NCBI GenBank assembly: GCA_031417395.1
Contig: JANOVM010000043.1
Span: forward strand, 62,001-126,000
Source of the DNA: JADKIH01 sp031417395
Lineage (GTDB): Bacteria; Bacteroidota; Bacteroidia; AKYH767-A; 2013-40CM-41-45
Direction: 5' to 3'
DNA length: 64,000 nt
Shown: positions 1-8,710 of the stretch, piece after piece
Layout of the letters: each line of letters begins with the position of its first letter
Numbering within the stretch: position 1 is the stretch's first letter
The notes under the pieces: model-generated
Seen by the model: only the letters and a program-made list of their open reading frames with translations
What the model was told of the DNA's origin: nothing
Database searches by the model: none
Position numbers and translations under genes: made by a program

Positions 1-1
1 T

Positions 2-1687
2 CTTTGTGGTTGGATGCAACGTTCCAGAGATTTAGGCGGAATGACCTTTGTCGATCTTCGCGACCGTTATGGAATTACCCAGCTTGTCTTTAACATGGAC
101 ATTAATGCTGAATTATGTGAACGCGCCAGGAAACTCGGCCGCGAATTTGTTTTACAGATTACCGGAAAAGTTCTTGAAAGAAGCAGTAAAAATGCAAAAC
201 TTCCTACCGGTGACATAGAAATATTTGTTGAGAAGCTAAATATTCTAAATTCATCCCTGACTCCTCCTTTTACCATTGAAGAAGAAACAGACGGCGGCGA
301 CGATCTTCGTATGAAATTTCGTTATCTCGATATACGCAGGTCAACTGTTAAAGAAGCGCTCCTCCTTCGCGCTAAATTAGCTTCGGCTACCCGTGAGTAT
401 CTTAACAAAGAAAGTTTTATTGAAGTTGAAACACCTGTTCTTATCAAATCAACACCGGAAGGGGCACGTGATTTTGTTGTTCCTTCACGAATGAACCCGG
501 GAGAGTTTTATGCATTACCGCAATCGCCGCAAACCTTCAAACAACTTTTAATGGTTGCCGGACTTGATAAATATTATCAGCTGGTAAAATGTTTCCGTGA
601 CGAAGACCTTCGCGCCGACAGACAACCGGAGTTTACTCAAATCGATTGTGAAATGAGTTTTGTTGAACAAGAAGATATTTTATCAACTTTCGAAGGATTG
701 ATTCGAAGCCTTTTCAAAACCATAAAAGGAATAGAACTTCCTGCATTAAACAGAATGACGTATGCAGATGCTATGCGTTATTATGGAAACGATAAACCTG
801 ACATTCGTTTCGAAATGAAAATCGCCAATCTTACAGAAATTGCTAAAGGAAAAAACTTTAAAGTTTTTGATGAAGCTGAATCTATTCTAGCTATTTCTGT
901 CCCCAATGCAGCCGGTTGGACACGAAAACAAGTCGATGAGCTAACAGATTGGGTTAAACGCCCGCAAATTGGAGCAACCGGACTCATATATTTACGGGTA
1001 AACGAAGATGGAAGCTTGAAATCATCAGTCGATAAGTTTTTTAATGAAGATGAACTCAAGAAATGGTCTCAGGAATGTCAATCGAAAAAGAATGATCTCA
1101 TCCTGGTTCTTGCAGGCAACGATTCCAAAACAAGAAAAGCGATGAGCGAACTTCGTTTGGAAATAGGCAACCGTTTTGGATTAAGAAACAAAGAATCATT
1201 TGCTGCGCTATGGGTTGTTGATTTTCCATTGCTCGAATGGAGTGAAGAAGCGAATCGATGGCATGCAATGCATCATCCATTTACCTCGCCAAAGCCGGAA
1301 GACATTCAATTGCTTCAGACAAATCCAGGCAATGTACGCGCGAATGCATACGATATGGTAATTAACGGTGTAGAAGTAGGCGGAGGTTCCATCCGTATCC
1401 ACGACCGATCGCTTCAACAGCAAATGTTTAAACTGCTGGGTTTTTCAGATAAAGAAGCACAGGATCAGTTTGGATTCTTAATGAATGCTTTTGAATACGG
1501 GGCTCCTCCGCATGGCGGAATCGCTTTTGGTTTTGACCGTTTGTGTTCTCTTTTTGGAGGCGTTGATTCGATAAGAGATTTTATCGCTTTCCCAAAAAAC
1601 AATTCAGGGCGAGATGTAATGATTGATTCACCGTCTCCAATTTCTTTGGAACAATTGAAAGAATTAAAAATCAGGGTCGAAAAATAA
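2..1687 (+). CDS. aspS: Aspartyl-tRNA synthetase, 5' partial
   Basis: Class II aminoacyl-tRNA synthetase that charges tRNA-Asp in the cytoplasm. The reading frame is open from base 2 (LCGW then MQRSRDLGG), which matches the end of the anticodon-binding OB-fold start of AspRS, so about 20-30 N-terminal residues lie outside the window and the first in-window ATG is internal. Visible are class II motif 2 (FRDEDLRADRQPEFTQID), the GAD insertion of bacterial-type AspRS in the middle, and motif 3 (GIAFGFDRL) near the C-terminus. Family length is about 580-600 residues, so the 3' end is complete. It converges on the epimerase gene 13 nt downstream. Whether it is discriminating or also charges tRNA-Asn cannot be read from the sequence. 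Confidence 0.97.
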   Translation, partial: LCGWMQRSRDLGGMTFVDLRDRYGITQLVFNMDINAELCERARKLGREFVLQITGKVLERSSKNAKLPTGDIEIFVEKLNILNSSLTPPFTIEEETDGGDDLRMKFRYLDIRRSTVKEALLLRAKLASATREYLNKESFIEVETPVLIKSTPEGARDFVVPSRMNPGEFYALPQSPQTFKQLLMVAGLDKYYQLVKCFRDEDLRADRQPEFTQIDCEMSFVEQEDILSTFEGLIRSLFKTIKGIELPALNRMTYADAMRYYGNDKPDIRFEMKIANLTEIAKGKNFKVFDEAESILAISVPNAAGWTRKQVDELTDWVKRPQIGATGLIYLRVNEDGSLKSSVDKFFNEDELKKWSQECQSKKNDLILVLAGNDSKTRKAMSELRLEIGNRFGLRNKESFAALWVVDFPLLEWSEEANRWHAMHHPFTSPKPEDIQLLQTNPGNVRANAYDMVINGVEVGGGSIRIHDRSLQQQMFKLLGFSDKEAQDQFGFLMNAFEYGAPPHGGIAFGFDRLCSLFGGVDSIRDFIAFPKNNSGRDVMIDSPSPISLEQLKELKIRVEK

Positions 1688-1700
1688 AAAATTACTGCGA

Positions 1701-2717
1701 TTATTGATACCTTATCGCTGTTTTCGGGTTGGTAAATTTTAGTTCTCCATTGTTTTCTTCAACTAAACCAAACGGTTCATTGCGTATAAGAAGAAAACTG
1801 TCAAGATCTATATAATCGGCAAGACTTCCCAAGTGCATTGCTGATGAAATGCCGAGTGTTGTTTCAACCATACAGCCAATCATGGTCTTCATTCCGGCCT
1901 TACGCGCTTCACGAAGCAAACGTATTCCATTTATAAATCCGCCGGCTTTCATCAACTTCATGTTTACACCATCGAAAGATTTTTTCAATTTCCCAAAATC
2001 CGCCTCATGGGTCATCGATTCATCTCCAAAATGATCGAATGGACAATATTTTTTCAGGTATTCCGATTCTTCTGTCTTTATAGATGGCATTAACTGCTCA
2101 ACAAGGACGATTGGAAGTTTTTTTATTTTTTCCAGCCATCGTATACATTGCTCAACATCGGTAAAGGATTCATTTGCATCTACCATTACAGGATTTTTGC
2201 AAAAAGAAAGAAGCTGAAGCAATGAATCGAATGCATTTTCATGGTTTACTTTAAGTTTGATGTAAGGAAACCGTTCCAGCCTGTTTTCATCAAAAAACTT
2301 TTTGAGTTCACCGGGCTCCATGATTGGAACCGTATAAGAGGTTAATAGTTTTCCGGGAGATTCAATTCCAGTCAATTCATAAAATGATTTTTGTTTTCTT
2401 TTTTCTTCAAGGTCAAACCAGGCCGACTCAATTGCAAAACCAAGAGCATTAAAAACTCCTGATGCCTGAATTTTTTCCTGAAGTTTGGAAACAGATTCAA
2501 TTTCATCCTGAAATGTATCTTTTAGTCCGGCAAATTGACGGATACCTTCCTCCGCTGACTCATTGTAACGAATGTTTGGAGCAGCTTCACCGCGTCCTGA
2601 ATGTTTTCCATCACTAACCGTAACAATTAGGTTTGTTTTTTCATCGGAAGCATTCCGGGAAATCTTCCAGGTATATTTTAATTCTAGTGTAATGGGTTCA
2701 ATCGACCACTGAAGCAT
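1701..2717 (-). CDS. L-Ala-D/L-Glu-type dipeptide epimerase (enolase superfamily)
   Basis: 338 residues, the usual size of muconate-lactonizing/dipeptide epimerase subgroup proteins. The catalytic set is visible: paired lysines in KLKVN (K154, K156), metal ligands in VDAN (D180), VEQ (E207) and GDES (D232), and the opposite acid/base lysine in KLMKAGG (K257). The family racemises the alpha carbon of the second residue of dipeptides such as L-Ala-D-Glu released in murein recycling. That substrate is inferred from the family and not proven here. It stands alone between convergent aspS and the small lysine-rich gene. A TATCTTTT resembling a -7 element lies about 35 nt upstream. Confidence 0.88.
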   Translation of the reverse strand: MLQWSIEPITLELKYTWKISRNASDEKTNLIVTVSDGKHSGRGEAAPNIRYNESAEEGIRQFAGLKDTFQDEIESVSKLQEKIQASGVFNALGFAIESAWFDLEEKRKQKSFYELTGIESPGKLLTSYTVPIMEPGELKKFFDENRLERFPYIKLKVNHENAFDSLLQLLSFCKNPVMVDANESFTDVEQCIRWLEKIKKLPIVLVEQLMPSIKTEESEYLKKYCPFDHFGDESMTHEADFGKLKKSFDGVNMKLMKAGGFINGIRLLREARKAGMKTMIGCMVETTLGISSAMHLGSLADYIDLDSFLLIRNEPFGLVEENNGELKFTNPKTAIRYQ

Positions 2718-2760
2718 AATTTTTATATTGAAAAAGATATTTTCCGAAGTTAATTAAAAC

Positions 2761-2794
2761 AAAAATCCCCCGTTCGTGAGAGCGAGGGATTTTT
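2761..2794 (-). terminator. Intrinsic terminator of the lysine-rich small gene
   Basis: The hairpin has arms AAAAATCCC and GGGATTTTT around a loop of about 16 nt, so runs of A and T flank the GC core on both sides and it could work in either direction. It lies 32 nt past the stop of the 22-residue gene and before the epimerase start, so it most likely ends the small transcript. Confidence 0.75.
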
Positions 2795-2826
2795 TGAGAC
2801 CGCTTGTTACAGCGGGTAGCGATTGC

Positions 2827-2895
2827 TTACTTTCTCTTTTTAGTAGCTTTTTTAGCTTTCTTAGCTTTCTTAGCTGCTTTTTTTGCTTTTGCCAT
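2827..2895 (-). CDS. 22-residue lysine/alanine-rich protein (histone H1-tail-like)
   Basis: A very short reading frame: M-AKAKKAAKKAKKAKKAT-KKRK, 11 lysines and 1 arginine in 22 residues and no acidic residue. It is accepted as a gene despite its size because a consensus promoter sits 34 nt upstream, an intrinsic terminator sits just after the stop, and the K/A pattern with KK spacing is clean from ATG to TAA. Composition resembles histone H1 C-terminal tails and small basic nucleoid proteins of Bacteroidota, so binding to DNA or RNA is the likely role (inference). It is too short for an independently folded domain. The alternative is a basic ribosomal-type peptide or a regulatory leader, but no downstream gene on the same strand is close enough to be attenuated. 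Confidence 0.72.
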   Translation of the reverse strand: MAKAKKAAKKAKKAKKATKKRK

Positions 2896-2928
2896 AGTTT
2901 TTAGTTTTTAAATTTGTTTCTGAATAGT

Positions 2929-2960
2929 CAAACATAAGAAATATAAAAAGGTTACACAAA
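2929..2960 (-). promoter_or_regulatory. Bacteroidota promoter for the lysine-rich gene
   Basis: Read on the minus strand: TTTG (2957-2960), 20 nt, TATGTTTG (2929-2936). This matches the phylum consensus TTTG-N19-21-TAnnTTTG exactly and leaves a leader of about 30 nt. Confidence 0.8.
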
Positions 2961-3403
2961 TTTGAACAAAAATCTTTTACACAATTAATTGTTGATTTCT
3001 GCGAGCACAAAATCGACACATATGTACTCCATTTTTGTTGAAACATAATTTATATTGATGCTCTGAAACATTGATGAATTCAGGCTTTCAGAAGGAATGA
3101 AAAAAAATAATTCAAAAAATATTTTTCCGACACCGAAAAAAAATAAAAATTGAATTCAAAGTTATCAACCGATCGAGGCAAAGAAATATTTTGGTGAATG
3201 CATCACATTTCTTCTTTTCGAGCACTAGTCGGCGGAATTTTTCACCGGTTTTATGCTTTTGAACAGACAAACATCAACATGTTTTGTACGATTCTTACAC
3301 TTTTATTCTACATTGATCCGGTATTGTTAGATTTATTTAATCATCCAGCCTTCAATTGTATTTTTTACTTTTGAAGTTTATTATTTCAATGATATAACAA
3401 ATC
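2961..3403. other. Intergenic region upstream of the histidine kinase
   Basis: No reading frame of interest is seen on either strand. The only recognisable signal is a -7 element TACTTTTG at 3366-3373, 30 nt before the kinase start, without a matching TTTG at the expected distance. The rest is AT-rich without clear repeats or strong hairpins. Confidence 0.5.
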
Positions 3404-5425
3404 ATGTTAACCGGCTTTCGCCAAAAACTCAGAACAAAAGAACTTCGGAACTTCCGTTTGTTGAATTTAGTTTCGGCTATTATCGTAATCGTTCTGGGTT
3501 TTGTATTTGAAGTAGCCTACCACGATGAATTCATTCTTGTAACAGGAATCATTTGTTCTTTAATTCTTACTTCAAACTACTTTTTATCCTTTTACAGCAG
3601 TTTTTACGGCAAAAATTTTTCAAATATCACCTTTGCGTCAGTTTTTCTTCTTCACTTCTGGGCTGTGTATGTTGCATATGTCAGAAATTTTGGAATAGAA
3701 ATTCTTCTTCCACTTTCTATTTCCACATTTACCTTCTCTCTGATTTTTAACAGGTTTTTTAAAAGCCTCATCTTTATTTTTTCCGTCACTACTTTTCTTC
3801 TTGTTTTGATGTTAATTCAGGGAAACTGGCAACCCCACTTTACAATTACACTTATTACATTGTATTCGGGAGCATTTTTGACAGAAGAAATACTTAAAAG
3901 AAAGTCGGAATTCTATTCTGAAATACAAAGACAGGAAAAAAGATATATCACCCTGGTTGAGAATATGAATGATGGACTCATTTATATCGATAATAAACAG
4001 AATATCATGGTTGTTAATGACAGGTTTTGTTCCATTTCCGGTTATTCAAGAGATGAAGTGATTGGTCAATCAACTTCTTTTTTTTCATCTTATCTGCAGG
4101 ATGCAAATGCTGAAATTCTTATTGATATGCTTAAAAACGGCGAGACATTCAGAATCGAAACGCATATGCGGAAGAAGAACGGACAGAACAGCTGGGTTCA
4201 AATAACTGCAGCTCCTCATTATGAAGATTTAAAATTAATGGGGTCAATAGTTGTACATACAGATATTTCGCCTATAAAGGATGTACAGGATACATTAAAA
4301 AAAAGAGAAGAGGGTTACCGGACATTTATTGATCAAAGCGCAGTTGGAATATGGCGTGCAGAATATATTAGGCCAATTTCCATAATGCTTCCACTCGAAG
4401 AGCAAATAAATTTACTTCTTAATACCGGGATAATTTCTGAGTGTAATGACTTTATGGCTAAAATGTATGGTTATAATTCTTCTTCTGAACTTATCGGTAA
4501 GCGAATACGGGATTTTTATCATTCGGAAAATAATTTTGATGAAGAAAAAACAAGGGAGTTGCTGCAAACCTTTATATTGAATAACTATCGTATTAATAAT
4601 GCAGAATCTAAAGAACCGGACAAGCAGGGAGTCATGCGAATTATGCTTAATAATAATATAGGAATTGTTGAAAATGGTTTTCTGGTACGAACCTGGGGTG
4701 TTCAAACGGATATTACAGACAGAAAAAAGACAGAAAAAGAACTTTTGGAGACGAATCAAGAACTTGATACGTTTTTCTATAAAGCATCGCACGACCTTAA
4801 AGGACCCTTGGCAAGTGTGATGGGAATTGTAAATCTGGCCCGGATGGAAAACAAGGATAATGTTATTGACAATTATTTCGGAATGATTGAGACAAGTATT
4901 AAACGTCTCGACCGGACGCTAATGGATCTCATCGAACTTGCACAAACAAGAAAGGGCTCAAGCAAACTTAGCGAAGTCAACGTAAAGTCCTTTATTGAAG
5001 AAATCCTTTATTCGCTTAAGAATCTCCCGGATTACAATCGTATTAACTTTGAAATAAAAATCGATCATGAAATAGAAGTAGTTGTCGACAAGGTGCTCCT
5101 GCTTTCTGTTTTTCAAAATCTAATTCATAATGCAATTAACTATTGTAATAAAGAAAATCCGTGGATAATGATTCGGGTAATTTCTTCGGGAAACGGCATA
5201 GAAATGAATATTGCGGACAATGGCAAAGGAATTCCTGAAAAAATAAAAAATCGTGTTTTTGAAATGTTCTACCGCGGGCATCCTGACTCAAGCGGATCCG
5301 GACTTGGCCTATACATTGTCAAAAATGCTCTGGAGAAAATGAAAGGCAAGATCAGTTTTGAGAGCAGAGAGGGAAACGGAACCTCTTTTACAGTATATAT
5401 TCCCGGCGCATCAGTATTAGCATAA
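3404..5425 (+). CDS. Membrane-bound hybrid-less sensor histidine kinase with two PAS domains
   Basis: 673 residues. The N-terminal ~170 residues contain about six hydrophobic membrane segments. A PAS domain follows at ~180-300 (ENMNDGLIYIDNKQNIMVVNDRF), then a second, more divergent PAS at ~305-445 ending in the PAC-like WGVQTDITDRK. The HisKA helix carries ASHDLKGPLASV with phospho-acceptor His463, and the HATPase domain shows the N box (QNLIHNAINYC), G1 (DNGKGIP) and G2 (GSGLGLYIV). There is no receiver domain and no response regulator gene next to it, so it is an orphan kinase whose partner is elsewhere. Signal unknown. It is 6 nt from the next gene and probably co-transcribed with it. Confidence 0.93.
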   Translation: MLTGFRQKLRTKELRNFRLLNLVSAIIVIVLGFVFEVAYHDEFILVTGIICSLILTSNYFLSFYSSFYGKNFSNITFASVFLLHFWAVYVAYVRNFGIEILLPLSISTFTFSLIFNRFFKSLIFIFSVTTFLLVLMLIQGNWQPHFTITLITLYSGAFLTEEILKRKSEFYSEIQRQEKRYITLVENMNDGLIYIDNKQNIMVVNDRFCSISGYSRDEVIGQSTSFFSSYLQDANAEILIDMLKNGETFRIETHMRKKNGQNSWVQITAAPHYEDLKLMGSIVVHTDISPIKDVQDTLKKREEGYRTFIDQSAVGIWRAEYIRPISIMLPLEEQINLLLNTGIISECNDFMAKMYGYNSSSELIGKRIRDFYHSENNFDEEKTRELLQTFILNNYRINNAESKEPDKQGVMRIMLNNNIGIVENGFLVRTWGVQTDITDRKKTEKELLETNQELDTFFYKASHDLKGPLASVMGIVNLARMENKDNVIDNYFGMIETSIKRLDRTLMDLIELAQTRKGSSKLSEVNVKSFIEEILYSLKNLPDYNRINFEIKIDHEIEVVVDKVLLLSVFQNLIHNAINYCNKENPWIMIRVISSGNGIEMNIADNGKGIPEKIKNRVFEMFYRGHPDSSGSGLGLYIVKNALEKMKGKISFESREGNGTSFTVYIPGASVLA

Positions 5426-5431
5426 AAAATT

Positions 5432-5833
5432 ATGGTAAATAAAATCGAACATATTGGAATTGCAGTTAAAGATCTTGAAAAATCAAATCAACTTTTCAAA
5501 GCTCTTTTGGGCATTGCTCCTTATAAAACAGAAGAAGTTATTTCAGAATCTGTAACTGTTTCTTTTTTTAAAACAGGAGATTCCAAAATAGAATTGCTTC
5601 AGGCCACTGATGAAAACAGTCCAATTGCAAGATTTATTAATAAAAAAGGAGAAGGAATCCATCATCTTGCATTCGAAGTAGATGATATCCTAAAAGCAAT
5701 GACTGAATTAAAAAATCTCGGCTTTGAACTTCTTTCCGAAACCCCCAAACAGGGAGCTGATAATAAACTCATTTGTTTTCTCCACCCGAAAAGTACGAAT
5801 GGGGTGTTGATTGAGCTTTGTCAGGAAAAATAA
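5432..5833 (+). CDS. mce: Methylmalonyl-CoA epimerase
   Basis: 133 residues, a VOC (glyoxalase-fold) protein of exact family length. It interconverts (2R)- and (2S)-methylmalonyl-CoA between propionyl-CoA carboxylase and the B12-dependent mutase. Metal-binding positions are visible: His7 in IEHIGIAV, the His pair in GIHHLAFEV and Glu in VLIELCQ near the C-terminus. The carboxylase beta subunit of the same pathway is about 10 kb away (15444-16985), not in the same operon. It follows the histidine kinase by 6 nt, which is probably only transcriptional linkage. The stop codon runs directly into an octamer repeat. Confidence 0.93.
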   Translation: MVNKIEHIGIAVKDLEKSNQLFKALLGIAPYKTEEVISESVTVSFFKTGDSKIELLQATDENSPIARFINKKGEGIHHLAFEVDDILKAMTELKNLGFELLSETPKQGADNKLICFLHPKSTNGVLIELCQEK

Positions 5834-5895
5834 TTTGAGAATTTGAGAATTTGAAAATGCCACCCTTATTTTCAAATCTTCAAATTTTCAAATTC
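5832..5895. terminator. Octamer-array inverted repeat between convergent genes
   Basis: The left arm is three AATTTGAG/A octamers (5832-5855) and the right arm is their inverted counterpart (5868-5895), giving an AU-rich stem of about 27 bp with few mismatches. It lies between convergent mce and the HAD gene and could terminate both. The right arm lies inside the HAD gene and encodes its last residues (EFENLKI). Confidence 0.6.
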
Positions 5896-6492
5896 AACAA
5901 TGCTTTTATCCTTTAATAAATAGGAACGAATCCCCACCCTCTCCGCCCCATCAACATGCTGAGGAGAATCATCGATGAAGCAAGTTTCATTTATGTTGAG
6001 TTTGCTGTCGGTCAGGACATATTCAAAAATTTCCCGTTCCGGTTTGCGCATATGGATGTGATGCGATAAATACATTTTTTCAAATAGTTCATCAAAAATA
6101 AAAGTTCCATATTGTTTGACGATCATTTCTCTGTAAGCTTTTTCATGAATACTGTTGGTATTGCTGAGGAGAAATAAACGATGAGATTTTTTCAACTTCT
6201 CCAAAAACACAACATTTTCTTCCGGCAAGCCTATTAATATTGCATTCCAGGCATCTCTAATTTGAATATTGGTTATTTGCTTATCGTTTATCAAGCGTAT
6301 TCCATCATAAAAATCACTTTCTGAAATCAGGCCCTTTTCAAGATTATCAAAAAGAGATGTTTGTGCAGCTTTTGAATACAGTGTGTCAGCATTGACGATT
6401 CCCAAATTCCTAAACGCTTCAATAGTTCTTTTATAATCTATTGTCAGGATAACTCCACCCAGGTCAAAAATGATGTTCTTATATGATGTCAC
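5872..6492 (-). CDS. HAD-superfamily hydrolase (YihX-like phosphatase)
   Basis: 206 residues. Motif I is IIFDLGGVI with nucleophile Asp10; the second acid position is Gly as in the YihX/epoxide-hydrolase-like branch. Motif II is LLSNTN, motif III Lys is in MRKPEREIF, and motif IV is CFIDDSPQHVDGA. The cap is the small helical C1 type between motifs I and II. Likely a cytoplasmic phosphatase of small sugar phosphates or nucleotides; the substrate cannot be read. Its start overlaps the stop of the upstream lipoprotein gene by 4 nt, so the two are translationally coupled. The C-terminal residues are encoded by an intergenic repeat arm. Confidence 0.88.
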   Translation of the reverse strand: MTSYKNIIFDLGGVILTIDYKRTIEAFRNLGIVNADTLYSKAAQTSLFDNLEKGLISESDFYDGIRLINDKQITNIQIRDAWNAILIGLPEENVVFLEKLKKSHRLFLLSNTNSIHEKAYREMIVKQYGTFIFDELFEKMYLSHHIHMRKPEREIFEYVLTDSKLNINETCFIDDSPQHVDGAERVGIRSYLLKDKSIVEFENLKI

Positions 6493-7367
6493 GAATTTCT
6501 CTTTATCTTAATTAAATTGGCTTTCCCACCTTTTCCCTCATCCGAAATAAACATGCTTCCGTCTTTTGAAAACGATATTCCTTCAGGCTGCTTAAATATT
6601 TCCGGATTGAGATGAAAAGCAAATTTAATCTTTCCGGCGTAAGTCATTGCAAGTATTGTCTTACCTACTGATGAAAGGACATATACATCATTTGTTATCG
6701 GATCAATACCGACTTCAGAAGGCTCAAACATAAAAAGTCCGACAGCCTTTTTTTTAGAAAACAGTTTCCCGAAAACCGGACTTTCTATTTCATTTACAAA
6801 ACGAGATTCGACGGTATCCGGATCAATTACATAAACCGGATTTTCTTCCAGTTCCCTCCTGTTGAGATCAAAGGCATAAATAACTTTCATGCCATGGGCG
6901 GCAGTTCCTTTCCCAGGCTTGCCTTTACATGCAATAAGCAAGCGATGCGCAAGTTTATCGTAGCAAATCCCTTCGCTATTATTACGCTTCGATAGAAATG
7001 TGGAATAAGTATGGGCATAATTATTTTCGTTTGACACGTCAATTTCTGAAATTTCTCCGTTGCTGCAAAGTACAAAGAGGGTATCGTCTACATTAGTAAT
7101 AGCCTCATAATCCTTATTTCCGGCAAAGGGAATGTTTTTTCTTAGTTTGTCCTTCTTTAAATCGTAGAAATAGATAATTCCTTTTTCATCCTGAACGCAG
7201 GCCAGTTCATTTTTTCTGTAAAAAGTAATTCCTGAAATTTCATGCAGACTTTGAGGTAGTTTGATTATTTCAAGTGGATGATCGAAGTCAAAAGGGAGGG
7301 GGTATTCAGTTGTTGGTTTGCAGGATGAAAATAGTAACAGAAGAAAAAGGGGAATACGGAGGTTCAT
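6489..7367 (-). CDS. SdiA-regulated-type beta-propeller lipoprotein
   Basis: 292 residues. A lipoprotein signal is visible (MNLRIPLFLLLLFSSC, lipobox LFSSC), so it is probably membrane-anchored. The remainder consists of propeller-like strands with phrases typical of the SdiA-regulated family: LHEISGITF, NDVYVLSSVGKTIL and QPEGISFSKDGSMFISDEGKGG. No catalytic function is established for the family; a calcium/ester-binding propeller is suggested by its relatives. It forms a two-gene operon with the overlapping HAD hydrolase. The sequence just upstream (GACATTTG, then 7 nt, then ATG) is one base off a -7 element placed almost at the start codon. Confidence 0.72.
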   Translation of the reverse strand: MNLRIPLFLLLLFSSCKPTTEYPLPFDFDHPLEIIKLPQSLHEISGITFYRKNELACVQDEKGIIYFYDLKKDKLRKNIPFAGNKDYEAITNVDDTLFVLCSNGEISEIDVSNENNYAHTYSTFLSKRNNSEGICYDKLAHRLLIACKGKPGKGTAAHGMKVIYAFDLNRRELEENPVYVIDPDTVESRFVNEIESPVFGKLFSKKKAVGLFMFEPSEVGIDPITNDVYVLSSVGKTILAMTYAGKIKFAFHLNPEIFKQPEGISFSKDGSMFISDEGKGGKANLIKIKRNS

Positions 7368-7986
7368 GCGGGGGCAAATGTCAGCGATGGAAATTAATAT
7401 TTAGTGAAGGGTAGGTGATTAATAAGAATTTAGAATTATGTTTTTTAAACTTGAAATAGTGTTCTTTAAAAATATTGTCATTTTAGTTTTTATATTCACC
7501 AAATTTATATTATTTTGGTGAATTGATACCCTGAATTTATGATAAAGCGATTACTTAGAAAGTTTTGCTTACGAATTCAAATGGAGTAAAAAAGCAAAAC
7601 CAAAATTTCCCAAAACTTTTTCTTCTACCTACCCAAAAGCAAAAATGCATTTAATTACGTCTGCAAATTTTGAGGAGTTTATAACAGGACGTGTTTAGTA
7701 TTTTTAAATGATAAATGTTTTATCACCTGTAATCAAAAATAGTTAATATAAGTAATTATTGTTTGAGATATTAATCATAACCAACTTTTCTTATTTAAAG
7801 AAGTTTAATATTTGCGATGAATTGAGCTTTACATACTTAATGGTTGTATACCGTATTACTTTTGTAATAATAATCAGTGTGTAAGGAAGTTATTAATCGA
7901 AAAGAATTTAAAAAAATAAATTTCATTGAAAATTTACAAAACCTGAATGCGCGTAGTATAGCTCTCGCATTTAATTGAAAGTACAG
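7368..7986. other. AT-rich intergenic region upstream of the transposase
   Basis: About 620 nt. A TACTTTTG (-7-like) is present near 7859 but no -33 partner is seen at 19-21 nt. No convincing coding frame, tRNA or strong hairpin was found. Nothing else can be supported. Confidence 0.4.
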
Positions 7987-8697
7987 ATGTCATACAATCC
8001 CAAACTCCACCATAGACGTTCTATCCGTTTAAAAGGGTACGATTATTCAAAAGCAGGATCGTATTTTATTACCATTTGTTGCAATGATATGGTACACCGA
8101 TTCGGAAAAGTTGAAAATGACGAAATGGTGTTGAATGAATTTGGACAAATTGCATACGATGAATGGATAAATTTAGCGGAACGTTTTACAAATTTTGAAT
8201 TGGATGTTTTTCAAATAATGCCCAACCATATGCACGGCATTATTGCTTTGAATGAATTCGATAGCGCACTTTTCCCCCCCGCCCCTAAAGCTATCGCAGA
8301 ACAAAAATCCGTACGGGCAGGGTTCACCCCTGCCCCTTCTCCCCTAATTAACAACTCAGAACAAAAACACAACCCGGAACAAAAAAACGAAAACCTGCAA
8401 CAGGGAGAAAACCCGGAACCTGAAAATATTATCATGAGAAACGATAATGGGGCGGGGGCGGGGGTGAACCCCGCCCCGACGACTGCTCCGACCATTGGAG
8501 ATATTGTTGGGGCATATAAGTCGTTGGTGGCAAATGCCTGTTTGGATATTTACAAATCAAAAAACGAAACGATGGGTAAATTATGGCAGCGCGATTATTA
8601 CGAGCACATAATCCGGAACGAAAAAGCCTACCAAAGAATTTCAGATTACATTATTAACAATCCTGCGAAATGGAAAGAGGATAAATTTCGAAAATAA
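7987..8697 (+). CDS. REP-associated tyrosine (HUH/Y1) transposase, RAYT type
   Basis: About 236 residues. The N-terminus RRSIRLKGYDYSKAGSYFITICC and the metal-binding motif PNHMHGIIAL (HUH as HMH) identify the Y1_Tnp family; the catalytic Tyr is expected in the RDYYEHIIRN helix. I chose the ATG at 7987 rather than the in-frame TTG four codons upstream because relatives begin close to this Met. Between the HUH half and the C-terminal half is a ~85-residue low-complexity insertion rich in N/P/E/K. It holds two REP-like palindromes read as RAGFTPAPS and AGVNPAPTT. RAYTs are single-copy domesticated relatives of IS200/IS605 that process REP palindromes. No terminal ends of an IS were seen, which fits a RAYT and not a mobile IS. 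Confidence 0.9.
   Translation: MSYNPKLHHRRSIRLKGYDYSKAGSYFITICCNDMVHRFGKVENDEMVLNEFGQIAYDEWINLAERFTNFELDVFQIMPNHMHGIIALNEFDSALFPPAPKAIAEQKSVRAGFTPAPSPLINNSEQKHNPEQKNENLQQGENPEPENIIMRNDNGAGAGVNPAPTTAPTIGDIVGAYKSLVANACLDIYKSKNETMGKLWQRDYYEHIIRNEKAYQRISDYIINNPAKWKEDKFRK
8315..8335 (-). repeat. REP-like palindrome 1 inside the transposase gene
   Basis: A 21-nt hairpin with an 8-bp stem. On the minus strand the arm is GGGCAGGG and the loop is GTGAA. It lies inside the coding sequence and is read on the plus strand as AGFTPA. Confidence 0.8.
8455..8477 (+). repeat. REP-like palindrome 2 inside the transposase gene
   Basis: A hairpin with arm GGGCGGGG, loop GTGAA, extended by one more G-C pair. 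It is the inverted counterpart of palindrome 1 with A-T replaced by G-C at stem position 5. It is read in frame as AGVNPA. Confidence 0.8.
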
Positions 8698-8710
8698 TTA
8701 TCAGAGTCGT

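Noticed and set aside
3404..5833. Functional link between the histidine kinase and methylmalonyl-CoA epimerase
   Set aside because: They are adjacent (6 nt), but mce is a housekeeping metabolic gene and nothing in the kinase points to CoA metabolites.
7975..7986. TTG start for the transposase, four codons upstream
   Set aside because: The ATG at 7987 fits relatives better and the extra residues are not conserved.
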